From: Anthoceros angustus
Lineage: Eukaryota; Streptophyta; Anthocerotopsida; Anthocerotales; Anthocerotaceae
Assembly: GCA_010909165.1 (NCBI GenBank)
Contig: VJWM01000108.1
Coordinates: forward strand, 620,001-684,000
Length of the DNA stretch: 64,000 bases
Direction: 5' to 3'
The position numbers and the translations under genes were made by a program. This document shows, piece after piece, positions 53,816 to 62,848 of this stretch (the first letter of the stretch is position 1; every line of letters starts with the position of its first letter). Under the pieces are notes generated by a model, which worked only from the letters and a program-made list of their open reading frames with translations, had not been told where the DNA came from and searched no databases.

Positions 53816-56176
53816 ATGGCGATGCAGCTGCTGGGCTCCATTCCGGATGCCTTTTCCTACTTCGATCTCCACACGGTGGCGTGGTCAGCCAAACCAAGCT
53901 GCTGCTCTGGTAGTATCCGCTGCGGCGGACCGGCCGGGCAACAACAACAGCAGCAGCAGTCCAACATCTCCGATTGTGGGTGGCAGCCCAAGCGCAAGCT
54001 CAAGCCCCAGGCCCAGGCCCGGCAGTTGACCAGACGTGGGCACCAAGAAGCAGCAGCAGAGCTGGGTGAGGCTGTAGAAGCATTGGATGTGCTCGTGCAG
54101 CGGGGATGTCATATCAGCCGCAATGACTTGTATCATCTCCTCAAGAGGTGCATGGCACACAAAAATCTCCTGGAATGGGGCAGGTGCCTTCATGCTTTAG
54201 CCGTCGCACAGGGCTTTGGGTGTGATGCATTTCTGGCCACTCATATCATTGCCATGTATGCATCTCATGGCAAGCTGGAGGAAGCAGTGCAGGCATTCAG
54301 GCAAGTCTCAGCTCCGGATGCCTACATGTGGTCTTCCATCATCGCGGCTCATTCCCGACACGGGCAGCCCACGCTAGCCATCACCTTGTATCAACAGATG
54401 CGACAATCAGGTGTCCAGCCGGACAACCATGTCTTCGTGGCAGCTCTCAAGGCGTGTTCCTCTGCACGCGACCTGGGGTCGGGCAAACAGGTGCATGCCC
54501 ACATTCAGGCCAGTCCTGTGAAGCCCGATTCTTTCATCGGCGCCGCTCTGGTGGATATGTATGCTAAATGCGGCAGCGTGGACGATGCTCGCAAAGTGTT
54601 CGACAGCTTGGGCAGGAAGGATGTGGTGACATGGACTGCCATGATCGCAGGGTATGCTCGGCAGGGGCAGGGCCATGGCCGCCAAGCCTTGGCTTTGTAT
54701 GTGCAAATGCAGCACGAGGAGGAGGGTGTTGCTCCAGCCGACCGTGTTACTTATGTGTGCCTTCTGCAGGCCTGTGCTGCTGTGGGAGCTCCTGCCCTGC
54801 CCCACGGGAAGCACCTTCACGCACAGATTCGGCAAGGGGGCCTGGACCTTGGAGCACATGATGCAGTGATTGGCAACAGCCTGGTGAACATGTATGCTAA
54901 ATGCGGGGCCTTGCTGGAGGCCCGCACTGTGTTCGACGCTATGCTCACTCGAGATGTGGTGACCTGGAATGCCATGATCGCAGGATATGCGCAGCAGGGG
55001 CTGGGACGGGATGCTCTCGCTCTGTATGCGAGCATGCAGCATCAGGGTATCGCTGTGCCTGATAATGTCACTTTTGTCTGTCTTCTTCAAGCATGTGCCA
55101 GTGTGGGAGCGTTGGAGCAGGGGAAGCAGTTGCATTCACAAATTCGTGAAAGAGGCCTCGAAGCTGTTCCCATTGTTGGTAATAGCCTGGTGAACATGTA
55201 TGCTAGATGCGGCAGGTTGGAGAGCGCTCGCAAACTATTTGACACTCTGCCCGCAAAAGATGTGGTGACATGGAATGCTCTCCTCAACGGCTACGCGGAA
55301 CATGGTGATGGTGACGAGGCCATCCGGTGTTTTGAAGATATGCTACAGCAAGGTGTCCAGCCCAACGAGACCACTTTCACCTGCCTCCTCGTGGCATGCA
55401 GTCATGCGGGCCTGGTCTGCCAAGGCCGGTCCTATTTCAGTATGATGGTGGAAAGATACGGGATCGCGCCCACGGATCATCACCACAGTTGCATGGTTGA
55501 TCTCCTTGGCCGGTCGGGACAACTGGATGGGGCCGAACATGTGTTGCGCACTACGTCATGCGTGGATGATGTCGTGGGCTGGACAGCTCTGCTCAGTGCT
55601 TGCAAAAGCTACGGTGATGTAGAGCGCGGGCAACGCTGCTTCCACCATCTTGTGAAATTGGCACCTCAAGCTGCTAGTTCCTATGTGTTGTTAGGGAACC
55701 TGTACGCCAATGCAGGCAGGTGGGACGATGTGGACAGAGTAGAAGGGCTGAGAAAGTCAGCAGGTGCTACCAAGAAGCCTGCAAAGGCATGCATCGAGGT
55801 GAGGAACACGGTGCATGAGTTCACAGTAGGGGAAGACAGGTCCGACATCTCCTCAAAACTGAAGACCGTGAATACGAGGTTGAAGGAGGAAGGTGGCCAT
55901 GTCCCACAAACACGCCTCGTTTTCAAGGCGGTGTCTGAGCAGGAGAAAGAGGACGCGCTGTGTGGACATGCAGAGAAACTGGCCCTGGCGTATGGCCTCA
56001 TGAACACGCCAGATGGGGCAAGTCTGATAGTCACCAAAAACCTGCGCATGTGCGACGACTGCCACAGCAGCACCAAGGTGATGTCACGCCTTGAGAGGCG
56101 AGAAATTATCGTCAGAGATGCGCATCGAATACATCGCTTCTTCGATGGCTCCTGTTCGTGTAGAGATGGGCATTGA
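53816..56176 (+). CDS. PPR-DYW:KP editing factor, intact (candidate U-to-C factor)
   Basis: 786 residues without interruption. Gln run at residues 42-48, family module from about 80, four S-motif blocks (for example SLVNMYAKCGALLEA) with P and L motifs to about 560, then E motifs (MVDLLGRSGQLDGAEHV). The C-terminal domain starts near residue 651: KKPA at 653-656, HAE at 718-720, CDDCH at 746-750, end CSCRDGH. His, Glu and the Cys/His ligands of the deaminase-like fold are all present, and the KKPA box places it in DYW:KP. The end DGH rather than GRP is unusual within this window. No clear transit peptide can be read, but the family is organellar. It converges on the WW gene ending at 56528. 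Confidence 0.95.
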   Translation: MAMQLLGSIPDAFSYFDLHTVAWSAKPSCCSGSIRCGGPAGQQQQQQQSNISDCGWQPKRKLKPQAQARQLTRRGHQEAAAELGEAVEALDVLVQRGCHISRNDLYHLLKRCMAHKNLLEWGRCLHALAVAQGFGCDAFLATHIIAMYASHGKLEEAVQAFRQVSAPDAYMWSSIIAAHSRHGQPTLAITLYQQMRQSGVQPDNHVFVAALKACSSARDLGSGKQVHAHIQASPVKPDSFIGAALVDMYAKCGSVDDARKVFDSLGRKDVVTWTAMIAGYARQGQGHGRQALALYVQMQHEEEGVAPADRVTYVCLLQACAAVGAPALPHGKHLHAQIRQGGLDLGAHDAVIGNSLVNMYAKCGALLEARTVFDAMLTRDVVTWNAMIAGYAQQGLGRDALALYASMQHQGIAVPDNVTFVCLLQACASVGALEQGKQLHSQIRERGLEAVPIVGNSLVNMYARCGRLESARKLFDTLPAKDVVTWNALLNGYAEHGDGDEAIRCFEDMLQQGVQPNETTFTCLLVACSHAGLVCQGRSYFSMMVERYGIAPTDHHHSCMVDLLGRSGQLDGAEHVLRTTSCVDDVVGWTALLSACKSYGDVERGQRCFHHLVKLAPQAASSYVLLGNLYANAGRWDDVDRVEGLRKSAGATKKPAKACIEVRNTVHEFTVGEDRSDISSKLKTVNTRLKEEGGHVPQTRLVFKAVSEQEKEDALCGHAEKLALAYGLMNTPDGASLIVTKNLRMCDDCHSSTKVMSRLERREIIVRDAHRIHRFFDGSCSCRDGH

Positions 56177-56527
56177 CAAGCTCTGAGGAAGTCGGAATGG
56201 CCCACGGTTTCTGCCTCGCGTCCTCCATGTCGACCCAGTAGACACGCACAGCCTCTGAAGCCACGGTGTGACGACTGGAAACTCCATGGCAGAGTGCACG
56301 TTGTGTCTACTTCACGCATACTTCTTCAGGACTTCACACAAATACTTAGTAACTACGTCACGGTCATGGAATTCCCTTCTAACTGTCTCTGAAACCCACA
56401 ATGTGCAGAAACTGATCTCCACGCTGGGAAGCTTCGCTGCGCTTCGCCAGTGGGACGCGGCTGTGCGACAAACCAGCGAACATGCCGCACATTGTTCACC
56501 ATGCCAACGGCGGTCTGGTCACGGCGG
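56177..56527. other. Short convergent interval between KP and WW genes
   Basis: All three minus-strand frames were read for a DYW remnant of the WW gene and none was recognised. No other feature. Confidence 0.5.
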
Positions 56528-59413
56528 TCAAGCGATAGACAGCTCTCTCTCCCCCCTCAGACACAGTGATCTAGGGTATGTGTGTTCACACACAAAACAA
56601 CGTCCTTTCCCTCGTAAAAAAAGTCCCCGAGTGACGACAGAGTCCAAATGCAGAGCATACCCAGCTTTCCTGAGCCTGGGAAAAAGTTGCCTCAGGCTTG
56701 CATACACAGCTTCACTTTCGGGATGTTTTTCATCCCCAACCGAGAAACTATGTACCAGTCCGTCCACGTCAGTCCACCAGCTCTGGCCTGGCTGCTTCCA
56801 TGCTCCCGCTCCTTCTCTCCTCCGCTGCACCTCCTGTGCCTTCTCCAACATCTGGGCAGCGGTGTAAATGTTTGACATCAACACATATGCTGAGGGATCT
56901 CTTTTGTCCAGCTTCACTGCTTCATGGAAAGCATGGCATGCCACCTCCAAGCTACTCCACTTTCGACAAGCACCCAAAAGAGTACGCCACACTGCAGCAT
57001 CAGGGAGTACCGGCATTGTCCTTACCAAAGCTAATGCCTCCTCCAACTCACCGGCCCGACCCAGGAGATCCACCATGCATGTGTAGTGCTCCACAGTGGG
57101 AGCGAGTCCATAGTGTCTGCTCATAGCCTGAAAGTACTCGCGCCCCTTGTTCACCAGACCTGCATGACTGCACGCCGTGAGAACACAAAGGAATGTGACA
57201 CCAGCTGGCTCTGCGCAATTTTCTCTCATTTGGTGAAACAAGTCAAACACCCTATCACTGTCTCCTTGACGGGTGTACCCTGCAATCAGTGTATTCCAGG
57301 CAACAAAATCTCTTTCAGGCAAGGCCTCAAATATCTGCTGTGCATCAACCATGCTCCCGGACTTTGCATACATGTTGATCAGACCGATGGCTATAAGCAC
57401 GTCAGCTTGAAGCCCATGCTCTTCAATCTCTGCATGAAGCTGCCTCCCGAGATGTAAGGCCGCCACATTTGCACAAGCCTGGAGGAGGCAAACATATGTC
57501 ACATAATCGGGTGCAAGGATGCCTTCTTGCTGCATCGCCCTGTAAAGACGAAGGGCTGCCTGTCCCATGCCCTGCTGGGAATATCCCCCTATCATGGAAT
57601 TCCACGTCGCTACAGTTTTTTGACTGAGACCCTCGAACACAGCCTGAGCATCCTCTACGCTGCCACACTTTGCATACATGTTTACCAAACTATTGCCCAA
57701 ACGACCATCAGCATCAAGCCCCCGTTCTCTAATCTGTGAATGAAGCTGCTTCCCCTTCTCCATCGCTGGGATGCCAACACTTGCACATGCCTGTAGGAGG
57801 CAAACAAACGTAACAGAGTCGGGTATCGCAATGCCTTGTTGTTGCATGGCACTGTAAAGGCGAAGAGCTTCCTGACCCAAGCCCTGCTGAGAGTATCCTG
57901 CTATGAGAGTGGTCCACGTTACTACATCCTTTCGAGGAAGCCTGTCAAACACTCGGCGAGCATCTTCCAAGCTGCCACACTTTGCGTACATGTTCACCAA
58001 GCTGCAACCAACAACCACATCAGCCTCAAGGCCTTGTTTTCGAATCTGTGCATGAAGTGCCTTCCCCCTCTCCAAAGCCAGAGTCCCCACACTTGCGCAT
58101 GCCTGCAGGAGGCATACAAAGGTCACAGAATCAGGTGCAGCAATGCCTTCTTCTTGCATAGCACTGTAAAGGCGTAGGGCTTCCTCACCCATACCCTTCT
58201 GCTGAGAATATCCCGCAATCAGAGCTGTCCACGTAACCACATTCTTCTGACCGAGCCCATCAAACACACCCTGAGCATCATTCAAGCTGCCGCACTTGAC
58301 ATACATGTTCACCAAGCTGCAACCTACCACCACATCGGCCTGAAGGCCCAGTTCTACGATCTCTGCATGGAGCTGCCTCCCCCTTTCTAGGGCCAGAGTA
58401 CCCACACTTGCACAAGCCTGCAAGACGCACACAAATGTGACGTGAGTGGGTGCAGCAATGGGGTCTTGTTGCATGGCGCTGTAAAGCTGAAGGGCTTTCT
58501 GACCCAAGCCCTGCTGGGAATAGCCTGATATGACGGCATTCCAGGTGGCAGCATTTTTCTGACTTAGTCCGTCAAACACCCTTTGAGCGTCTTCCAAGCT
58601 TCCGCATTTTGCATACATGTCCACCAAGCAACTACAGACAGACGAGTCAGTGTCAAGCAGGCCGCTACCCAACACATCAGCATGCACCTGCTGCCCAGTT
58701 ACCAAGTCGGCTGCCCTTGCACAAGCCTGCAGGGCTGCTACAAACACATGCCTATCTGGCTTCACACTCGACCTGCGCATTTGGTTATAAAGCTGTACGG
58801 CCCGCTTAGCTTGTCCATGTTGAGCACACGCAGAAATCACGGCAGACCACGTGAAGGAATCCGGATCGGCCACCACGGTGAACACATCCATCGCTTCTTG
58901 CAACCTGGACTGAGAAGCGTACATTCGCAGGATGTGGTTGCACAGGAACGTGTCCGATTCATACCCGATTTTCACAAGGAGTGCATGCAAACGGCGTCCC
59001 AGAACAAGATCCTGCTTAACAAGGCATCTTTTGAGCACAGTATAAAAAAGAGCCTTGGATGTACCGCAGTCTGTCTGTAACACACGTCCCAGAGCCTCAA
59101 CAGCCTCCGTGAGCTGCCCCTGCTGACACAATGTCCTCACGGTTTTAGCAGTCGTTCTTTCTTCGGAGCCTGCAAGCATGCAAGGGCTCCACTTGGCTGC
59201 CACAGCCCTCCTTAAGCCGGACGAACTAGAGCTCTTTTCATATTGGATGTCATCCCTCGAACAACCAGAGATCTTCTTCCACCAACCCGGCGTTTCCTTC
59301 CTCGGGCGGACAGATGAAGTGCAAGGCGCCAAGCCGCCATGATTCGCACACACCCACACGGAACCTCTGGACTCAAGGTTGAACCCAAGAGCCAGCTCCA
59401 CCATACAGTCCAT
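56528..59413 (-). CDS. PLS-class PPR protein, WW type, truncated DYW domain
   Basis: 961 residues from ATG 59413, uninterrupted. Family module (LTEAVEALGRVLQTD, ILRMYASQSRLQEAMDVF), six S-motif blocks, E motifs (MVDLLGRAGELEEALALV) and PGQSWWTDVDG (WW at about residues 879-880). The first part of a DYW domain follows: HPESEAVYASLRQLFPRLRK and AGYALHLDSVV. The frame then runs 35 residues of unrelated sequence (RGKGRCFVCEHTYPRSLC) to the stop. HxE and CxxCH are missing, so it cannot deaminate by itself. RNA recognition with trans-supplied catalysis is possible, as for E+ proteins of flowering plants. A splice donor within the tail leading to a distant exon was considered but is not supported by anything nearby. 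Confidence 0.92.
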   Translation of the reverse strand: MDCMVELALGFNLESRGSVWVCANHGGLAPCTSSVRPRKETPGWWKKISGCSRDDIQYEKSSSSSGLRRAVAAKWSPCMLAGSEERTTAKTVRTLCQQGQLTEAVEALGRVLQTDCGTSKALFYTVLKRCLVKQDLVLGRRLHALLVKIGYESDTFLCNHILRMYASQSRLQEAMDVFTVVADPDSFTWSAVISACAQHGQAKRAVQLYNQMRRSSVKPDRHVFVAALQACARAADLVTGQQVHADVLGSGLLDTDSSVCSCLVDMYAKCGSLEDAQRVFDGLSQKNAATWNAVISGYSQQGLGQKALQLYSAMQQDPIAAPTHVTFVCVLQACASVGTLALERGRQLHAEIVELGLQADVVVGCSLVNMYVKCGSLNDAQGVFDGLGQKNVVTWTALIAGYSQQKGMGEEALRLYSAMQEEGIAAPDSVTFVCLLQACASVGTLALERGKALHAQIRKQGLEADVVVGCSLVNMYAKCGSLEDARRVFDRLPRKDVVTWTTLIAGYSQQGLGQEALRLYSAMQQQGIAIPDSVTFVCLLQACASVGIPAMEKGKQLHSQIRERGLDADGRLGNSLVNMYAKCGSVEDAQAVFEGLSQKTVATWNSMIGGYSQQGMGQAALRLYRAMQQEGILAPDYVTYVCLLQACANVAALHLGRQLHAEIEEHGLQADVLIAIGLINMYAKSGSMVDAQQIFEALPERDFVAWNTLIAGYTRQGDSDRVFDLFHQMRENCAEPAGVTFLCVLTACSHAGLVNKGREYFQAMSRHYGLAPTVEHYTCMVDLLGRAGELEEALALVRTMPVLPDAAVWRTLLGACRKWSSLEVACHAFHEAVKLDKRDPSAYVLMSNIYTAAQMLEKAQEVQRRREGAGAWKQPGQSWWTDVDGLVHSFSVGDEKHPESEAVYASLRQLFPRLRKAGYALHLDSVVTRGLFLRGKGRCFVCEHTYPRSLCLRGERELSIA

Positions 59414-59590
59414 TCATGTCGCGATGCCGTACTGAACTTCTGCAATCTCGGCTTATCAGCAGGTTGGTGATGATGCGTGCCCGTGAACTTGCACATCCCG
59501 ATCCTCCAACTTCAAGCAAGACTGCAAATTCCTAAACAGTCCACAATTCTAGTGGAGAAAAATGAGATATTTCTATTCCACTACCTTCTG

Positions 59591-60421
59591 AAGGCTAGCC
59601 ATTAATTGCCACAAACGGAGGGGGAACCGGGGGGCGCTGAGGGGGCGAGACTTTGAGGTACCGCTTGCAGACTGTACAAGTTTTTTTTGGCTGAGTAGCC
59701 CAAAGTGCCTCAAAGCGGTACCGCTTCCCGCTTGCAGAGTTCACAATTTTTATTGGTTGAGTAACCCAAAGGACTTAGAGAAATATAGTATGGGGTACCA
59801 TTTGGACAATGCTTTAGCCCAGAGAAGTAACACCCCCTTTTCAGCGAGGTGGGGCAGTCACATAGCGACAAAAACATCACCAGACACCAGCACTAGGCCT
59901 TCAAGTAGCCCGCCGTCCTTCCACGGACGACTCGCGATCCGGCCACCGCCACTGCCATTTATTCCAAGAGTCAACAAGAATACATGAGAGATCGAGAGCT
60001 CCCCATCTTTGCCTAAACTAGAGCTTAGCTCTCTCCCTCGATCTCCTCCTCAACAGCTCTCCTCTAGCACGCTCACACTCTAGGCTCCCAAGGCCTCTAG
60101 GCACCAAAGTCCTATCCTCACAAGAGTGTAGCTCCCAAGTGCTAGGATCCTTCTAGACATGCTCACACTCCACGCTCCCAAGGCCTTTAGGCTCCAAAGT
60201 CCTATCCTCCAGAGTGTAGCTCCCCATGCTAGGATCACAAGATGCTTCTCTAGGGCTAGCCTCATCTCCTTTTATAGGGAGGCTTACAACATTTCAAAGT
60301 AACCGCTTAAAAGCACTTTCTTCCTTAAGCCCTAAGCTAAGTCTTACCACCACTACTACAACTTACTAACTAGATACATGTATGCTTCTCATGCAAGGCT
60401 TGTTACTATTCCACTACATTC
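59591..60421. repeat. 0.83-kb head-to-tail repeat, unit 1
   Basis: Starts AAGGCTAGCCATTAATTGCC. It contains two ~90-bp subrepeats (GCTCACACTC..GCTCCCAAGGCCT, about 60070 and 60159) and a minus-strand TATAAAAGGAG near 60266-60276, and ends CTATTCCACTACATTC. The minus-strand TATA box and the TGTAGTGG start seen on that strand suggest LTR-type units. Confidence 0.85.
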
Positions 60422-61256
60422 AAGGCTAGCCATTAATTGCCACAAACGGAGGGGAACTGGGGCGCTGAGGGGGCGAGACTTTGAGGTACTGCTTGCAGAC
60501 TGTACAAGTTTTTTTTGGCTGAGTAGCCCAAAGTGCCTCAAAGCGGTACCGCTTCCCGCTTGCAGAGTTCACAATTTTTATTGGTTGAGTAACCCAAAGG
60601 ACTTAGAGAAATATAGTATGGGGTACCATTTGGACAATGCTTTAGCCCAGAGAAGTAACACCCCCTTTTCAGCGAGGTGGGGCAGTCACATAGCGACAAA
60701 AACATCACCAGACACCAGCACTAGGCCTTCAAGTAGCCCGCCGTCCTTCCACGGGACGACTCGCGATCGCCACGCCACTGCTTATTCCAAAGAGTCAACA
60801 AGAATACATGAGAGATCGAGAGCTCCCCATCTTTGCCTAAACTAGGAGCTTAGCTCTCTCCCCTCGATCTCCTCCTCAACAGCTCTCCTCTAGCACGCTC
60901 ACACTCTAGGCTCCCAAGGCCTCTAGGCACCAAAGTCCTATCCTCACAAGAGTGTAGCTCCCAAGTGCTAGGATCCTTCTAGACATGCTCACACTCCACG
61001 CTCCCAAGGCCTTTAGGCTCCAAAGTCCTATCCTCCAGAGTGTAGCTCCCCATGCTAGGATCACAAGATGCTTCTCTAGGGCTAGCCTCATCTCCTTTTA
61101 TAGGGAGGCTTACAACATTTCCAAAGTAACTGCTTAAAGCAGACTTTCTTCCTTAAGCCCTAAGCTAAGTCTTACCACCACTACTTACAACTTACTAACT
61201 AGATACAGGGCTGTATGCTTCTCATGCAAGGCTTGTTACTATTCCACTACATTCTG
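60422..61256. repeat. 0.83-kb head-to-tail repeat, unit 2
   Basis: Same content as unit 1, including both subrepeats and the minus-strand TATA (about 61093-61103). Very similar, with few indels. Confidence 0.85.
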
Positions 61257-61500
61257 AAGGCTAGCCATTAATTGCCACAAACGGAGGGGGAACCGGGGGC
61301 GAGACTTTGAGGTCTTGCGACTATACAAGTTTTTTTGGCTGAGTAGCCCAAAGTGCCTCAAAGCGGTACCGCTTCCCGCTTGCATAGTTCACAATTTTTA
61401 TTGGTTGAGTAACCCAAAGGGCTTAGAGAAATATAGTATGGGGTACCATTTGGACAATGCTATAGTCGAGAGAAATATATTATGGGATATCATTTGGACA
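61257..61500. repeat. 0.83-kb repeat, unit 3, truncated
   Basis: Same start; homology holds to GGGGTACCATTTGGACAATG near 61460, followed by a short internal copy of AGAAATATA.TATGGG. Confidence 0.8.
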
Positions 61501-61791
61501 ATGCTTTGACCTTTCCTTAAAATTTGATCAAGGAGTTCATATTTTTGATGAAATATGATCATTACTTCATCAAATGGTCAAATGTGTTATGATTTCCAAC
61601 ATATATTATCATTTAAAAATTTTAACATATTATTATAAAATATAGGCATAAAATATGAACTGGGTCTCATATTTCTAAAAATTTTGTATTATATTTAGAT
61701 ACTTGAGAAGCTAGAATGAAGGACAGTCCGAACTTCGGGTGGCATGTATGTCGTATAGATGACAAGTTTTGCATCTTGAAGCTCATCATCC
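61501..61791. other. AT-rich, no gene seen
   Basis: AT-rich sequence with no ORF worth noting between the repeat array and the DNA transposon end. Confidence 0.5.
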
Positions 61792-61792
61792 C

Positions 61793-62053
61793 CCTACTAG
61801 AAATCCTTATCCATGTTACACATTTTGTTAACATTTGGACCCCTCGATGTTGCACTTATGTTGCAATTTTGGGTTCATGCAATACTTTTTCAGCCCCTTG
61901 TTATCATGAGGTTTGGAACCTGCACCGTAATGTTGTTGCAGTCGTGTTGCAATAATGTTGAGATGTAGTGAGAGATGGTTTTGTCCCCCTCTCAAAATTG
62001 CAACAAGTTGCAATATCCAAAGTGTTATAAAGAACTTCTTGTTATACTTTTTG
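61793..62053. mobile_element. Left end of a CCTACTAGAAA element, cut by a gypsy LTR
   Basis: The first ~80 bp follow the left end of the element at 41854 (CCTACTAGAAAT, CATGTTACAC, ATTTGGACCCCT, ACTTATGTTGCAATTTTGG). Similarity continues to CTTGTTATACTTTT and stops exactly where TGTAACC begins at 62054. Confidence 0.75.
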
Positions 62054-62296
62054 TAACCGATGACGAGGACGGGTTGGGATCAGGCACATGAGAAGGCAAG
62101 CATGCCGAAAGGTCGTAGTTCATTTAGAACAAGGTGTGAGTAGGCAGGCATGCCGTAGGGATGTGCGAGAGGTGTAAGTGAAAATGTGGTTTAGTTCTAG
62201 TGCAGTTTATAGTAGTTACAAAAACTACCAAGTGTAAGGGTATTTAAGGATAAGAAATGAAGGGCAAGGGACCCCTCATGATGGGACTTGTTTACA
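62054..62296 (+). mobile_element. 5' LTR of a Ty3/gypsy element
   Basis: 243 bp, TGTAAC ... TTTACA, perfect short inverted ends (TGTAA/TTACA). The left edge is fixed by the break in the host element, the right edge by the primer site three bases on. TATTTAAGG near 62240 may be the TATA box. Confidence 0.75.
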
Positions 62297-62299
62297 TTT

Positions 62300-62311
62300 T
62301 GGTATCAGAGC
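62300..62311 (+). other. Primer binding site (initiator tRNA-Met)
   Basis: TGGTATCAGAGC, the standard plant initiator-Met primer site, three bases after the LTR. Confidence 0.9.
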
Positions 62312-62426
62312 CACGCGTTCACCAGTTGGTTGAACAAACTGAGCTTACATTGGGAACAAACTTGGCTGTGGCTGTGAGAATTTCAGTCTGACGAACAAAA
62401 GTCAAGTTGATTCCTAGTGTTAGCTC

Positions 62427-62834
62427 ATGCATTGCGGGCATTTGAGTTTGGGGAAGGATTGTATGGCAAGACGATACATCCCATCTGATGAAACAGTGGA
62501 CAGACATTGGGCAAAGTGGCGTCGCTTGGCTACTTGGAATGGGTTTCCTCGACATCGAGAGCTGCGGAGTGCAATTAAACTAGCAAGGAAGTATATTTGG
62601 GACAATCTTTGGGCTGAGGAACTTTGTGCTCTTTTGGAGGAGCGATATCAACAACCTGACGGGGTTGAGTGGTCCAGAACACACAGGAATGCTCTTTACT
62701 TGTTACAAGATTTTATACCACCCGAGTTGGATCGCCCAATGTATTTGGAAGTCTGGAGATGGATAGCAACGAGGACGAAATGGAAACAAGTGAAAAACAG
62801 ACGCCAGTTGGAGATGAAGTATATGCAGGGATAA
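62427..62834 (+). CDS. Gypsy 5' ORF, unidentified N-terminal gag-like protein
   Basis: 135 residues, uninterrupted and Trp-rich: RHWAKWRRLATWNGFPRHRE, LARKYIWDNLWAEELCALL, VEWSRTHRNALYLLQDF. It lies between the primer site and gag, in a different frame from gag. No family is recognised. It may be the N-terminal part of gag separated by a frameshift. Confidence 0.5.
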   Translation: MHCGHLSLGKDCMARRYIPSDETVDRHWAKWRRLATWNGFPRHRELRSAIKLARKYIWDNLWAEELCALLEERYQQPDGVEWSRTHRNALYLLQDFIPPELDRPMYLEVWRWIATRTKWKQVKNRRQLEMKYMQG

Positions 62835-62848
62835 TGCGGATGATGTAG

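Noticed and set aside
56177-56527. Displaced DYW domain downstream of the WW gene
   Set aside because: All three minus-strand frames were read; no HSE, CxDCH or terminal motif appears.
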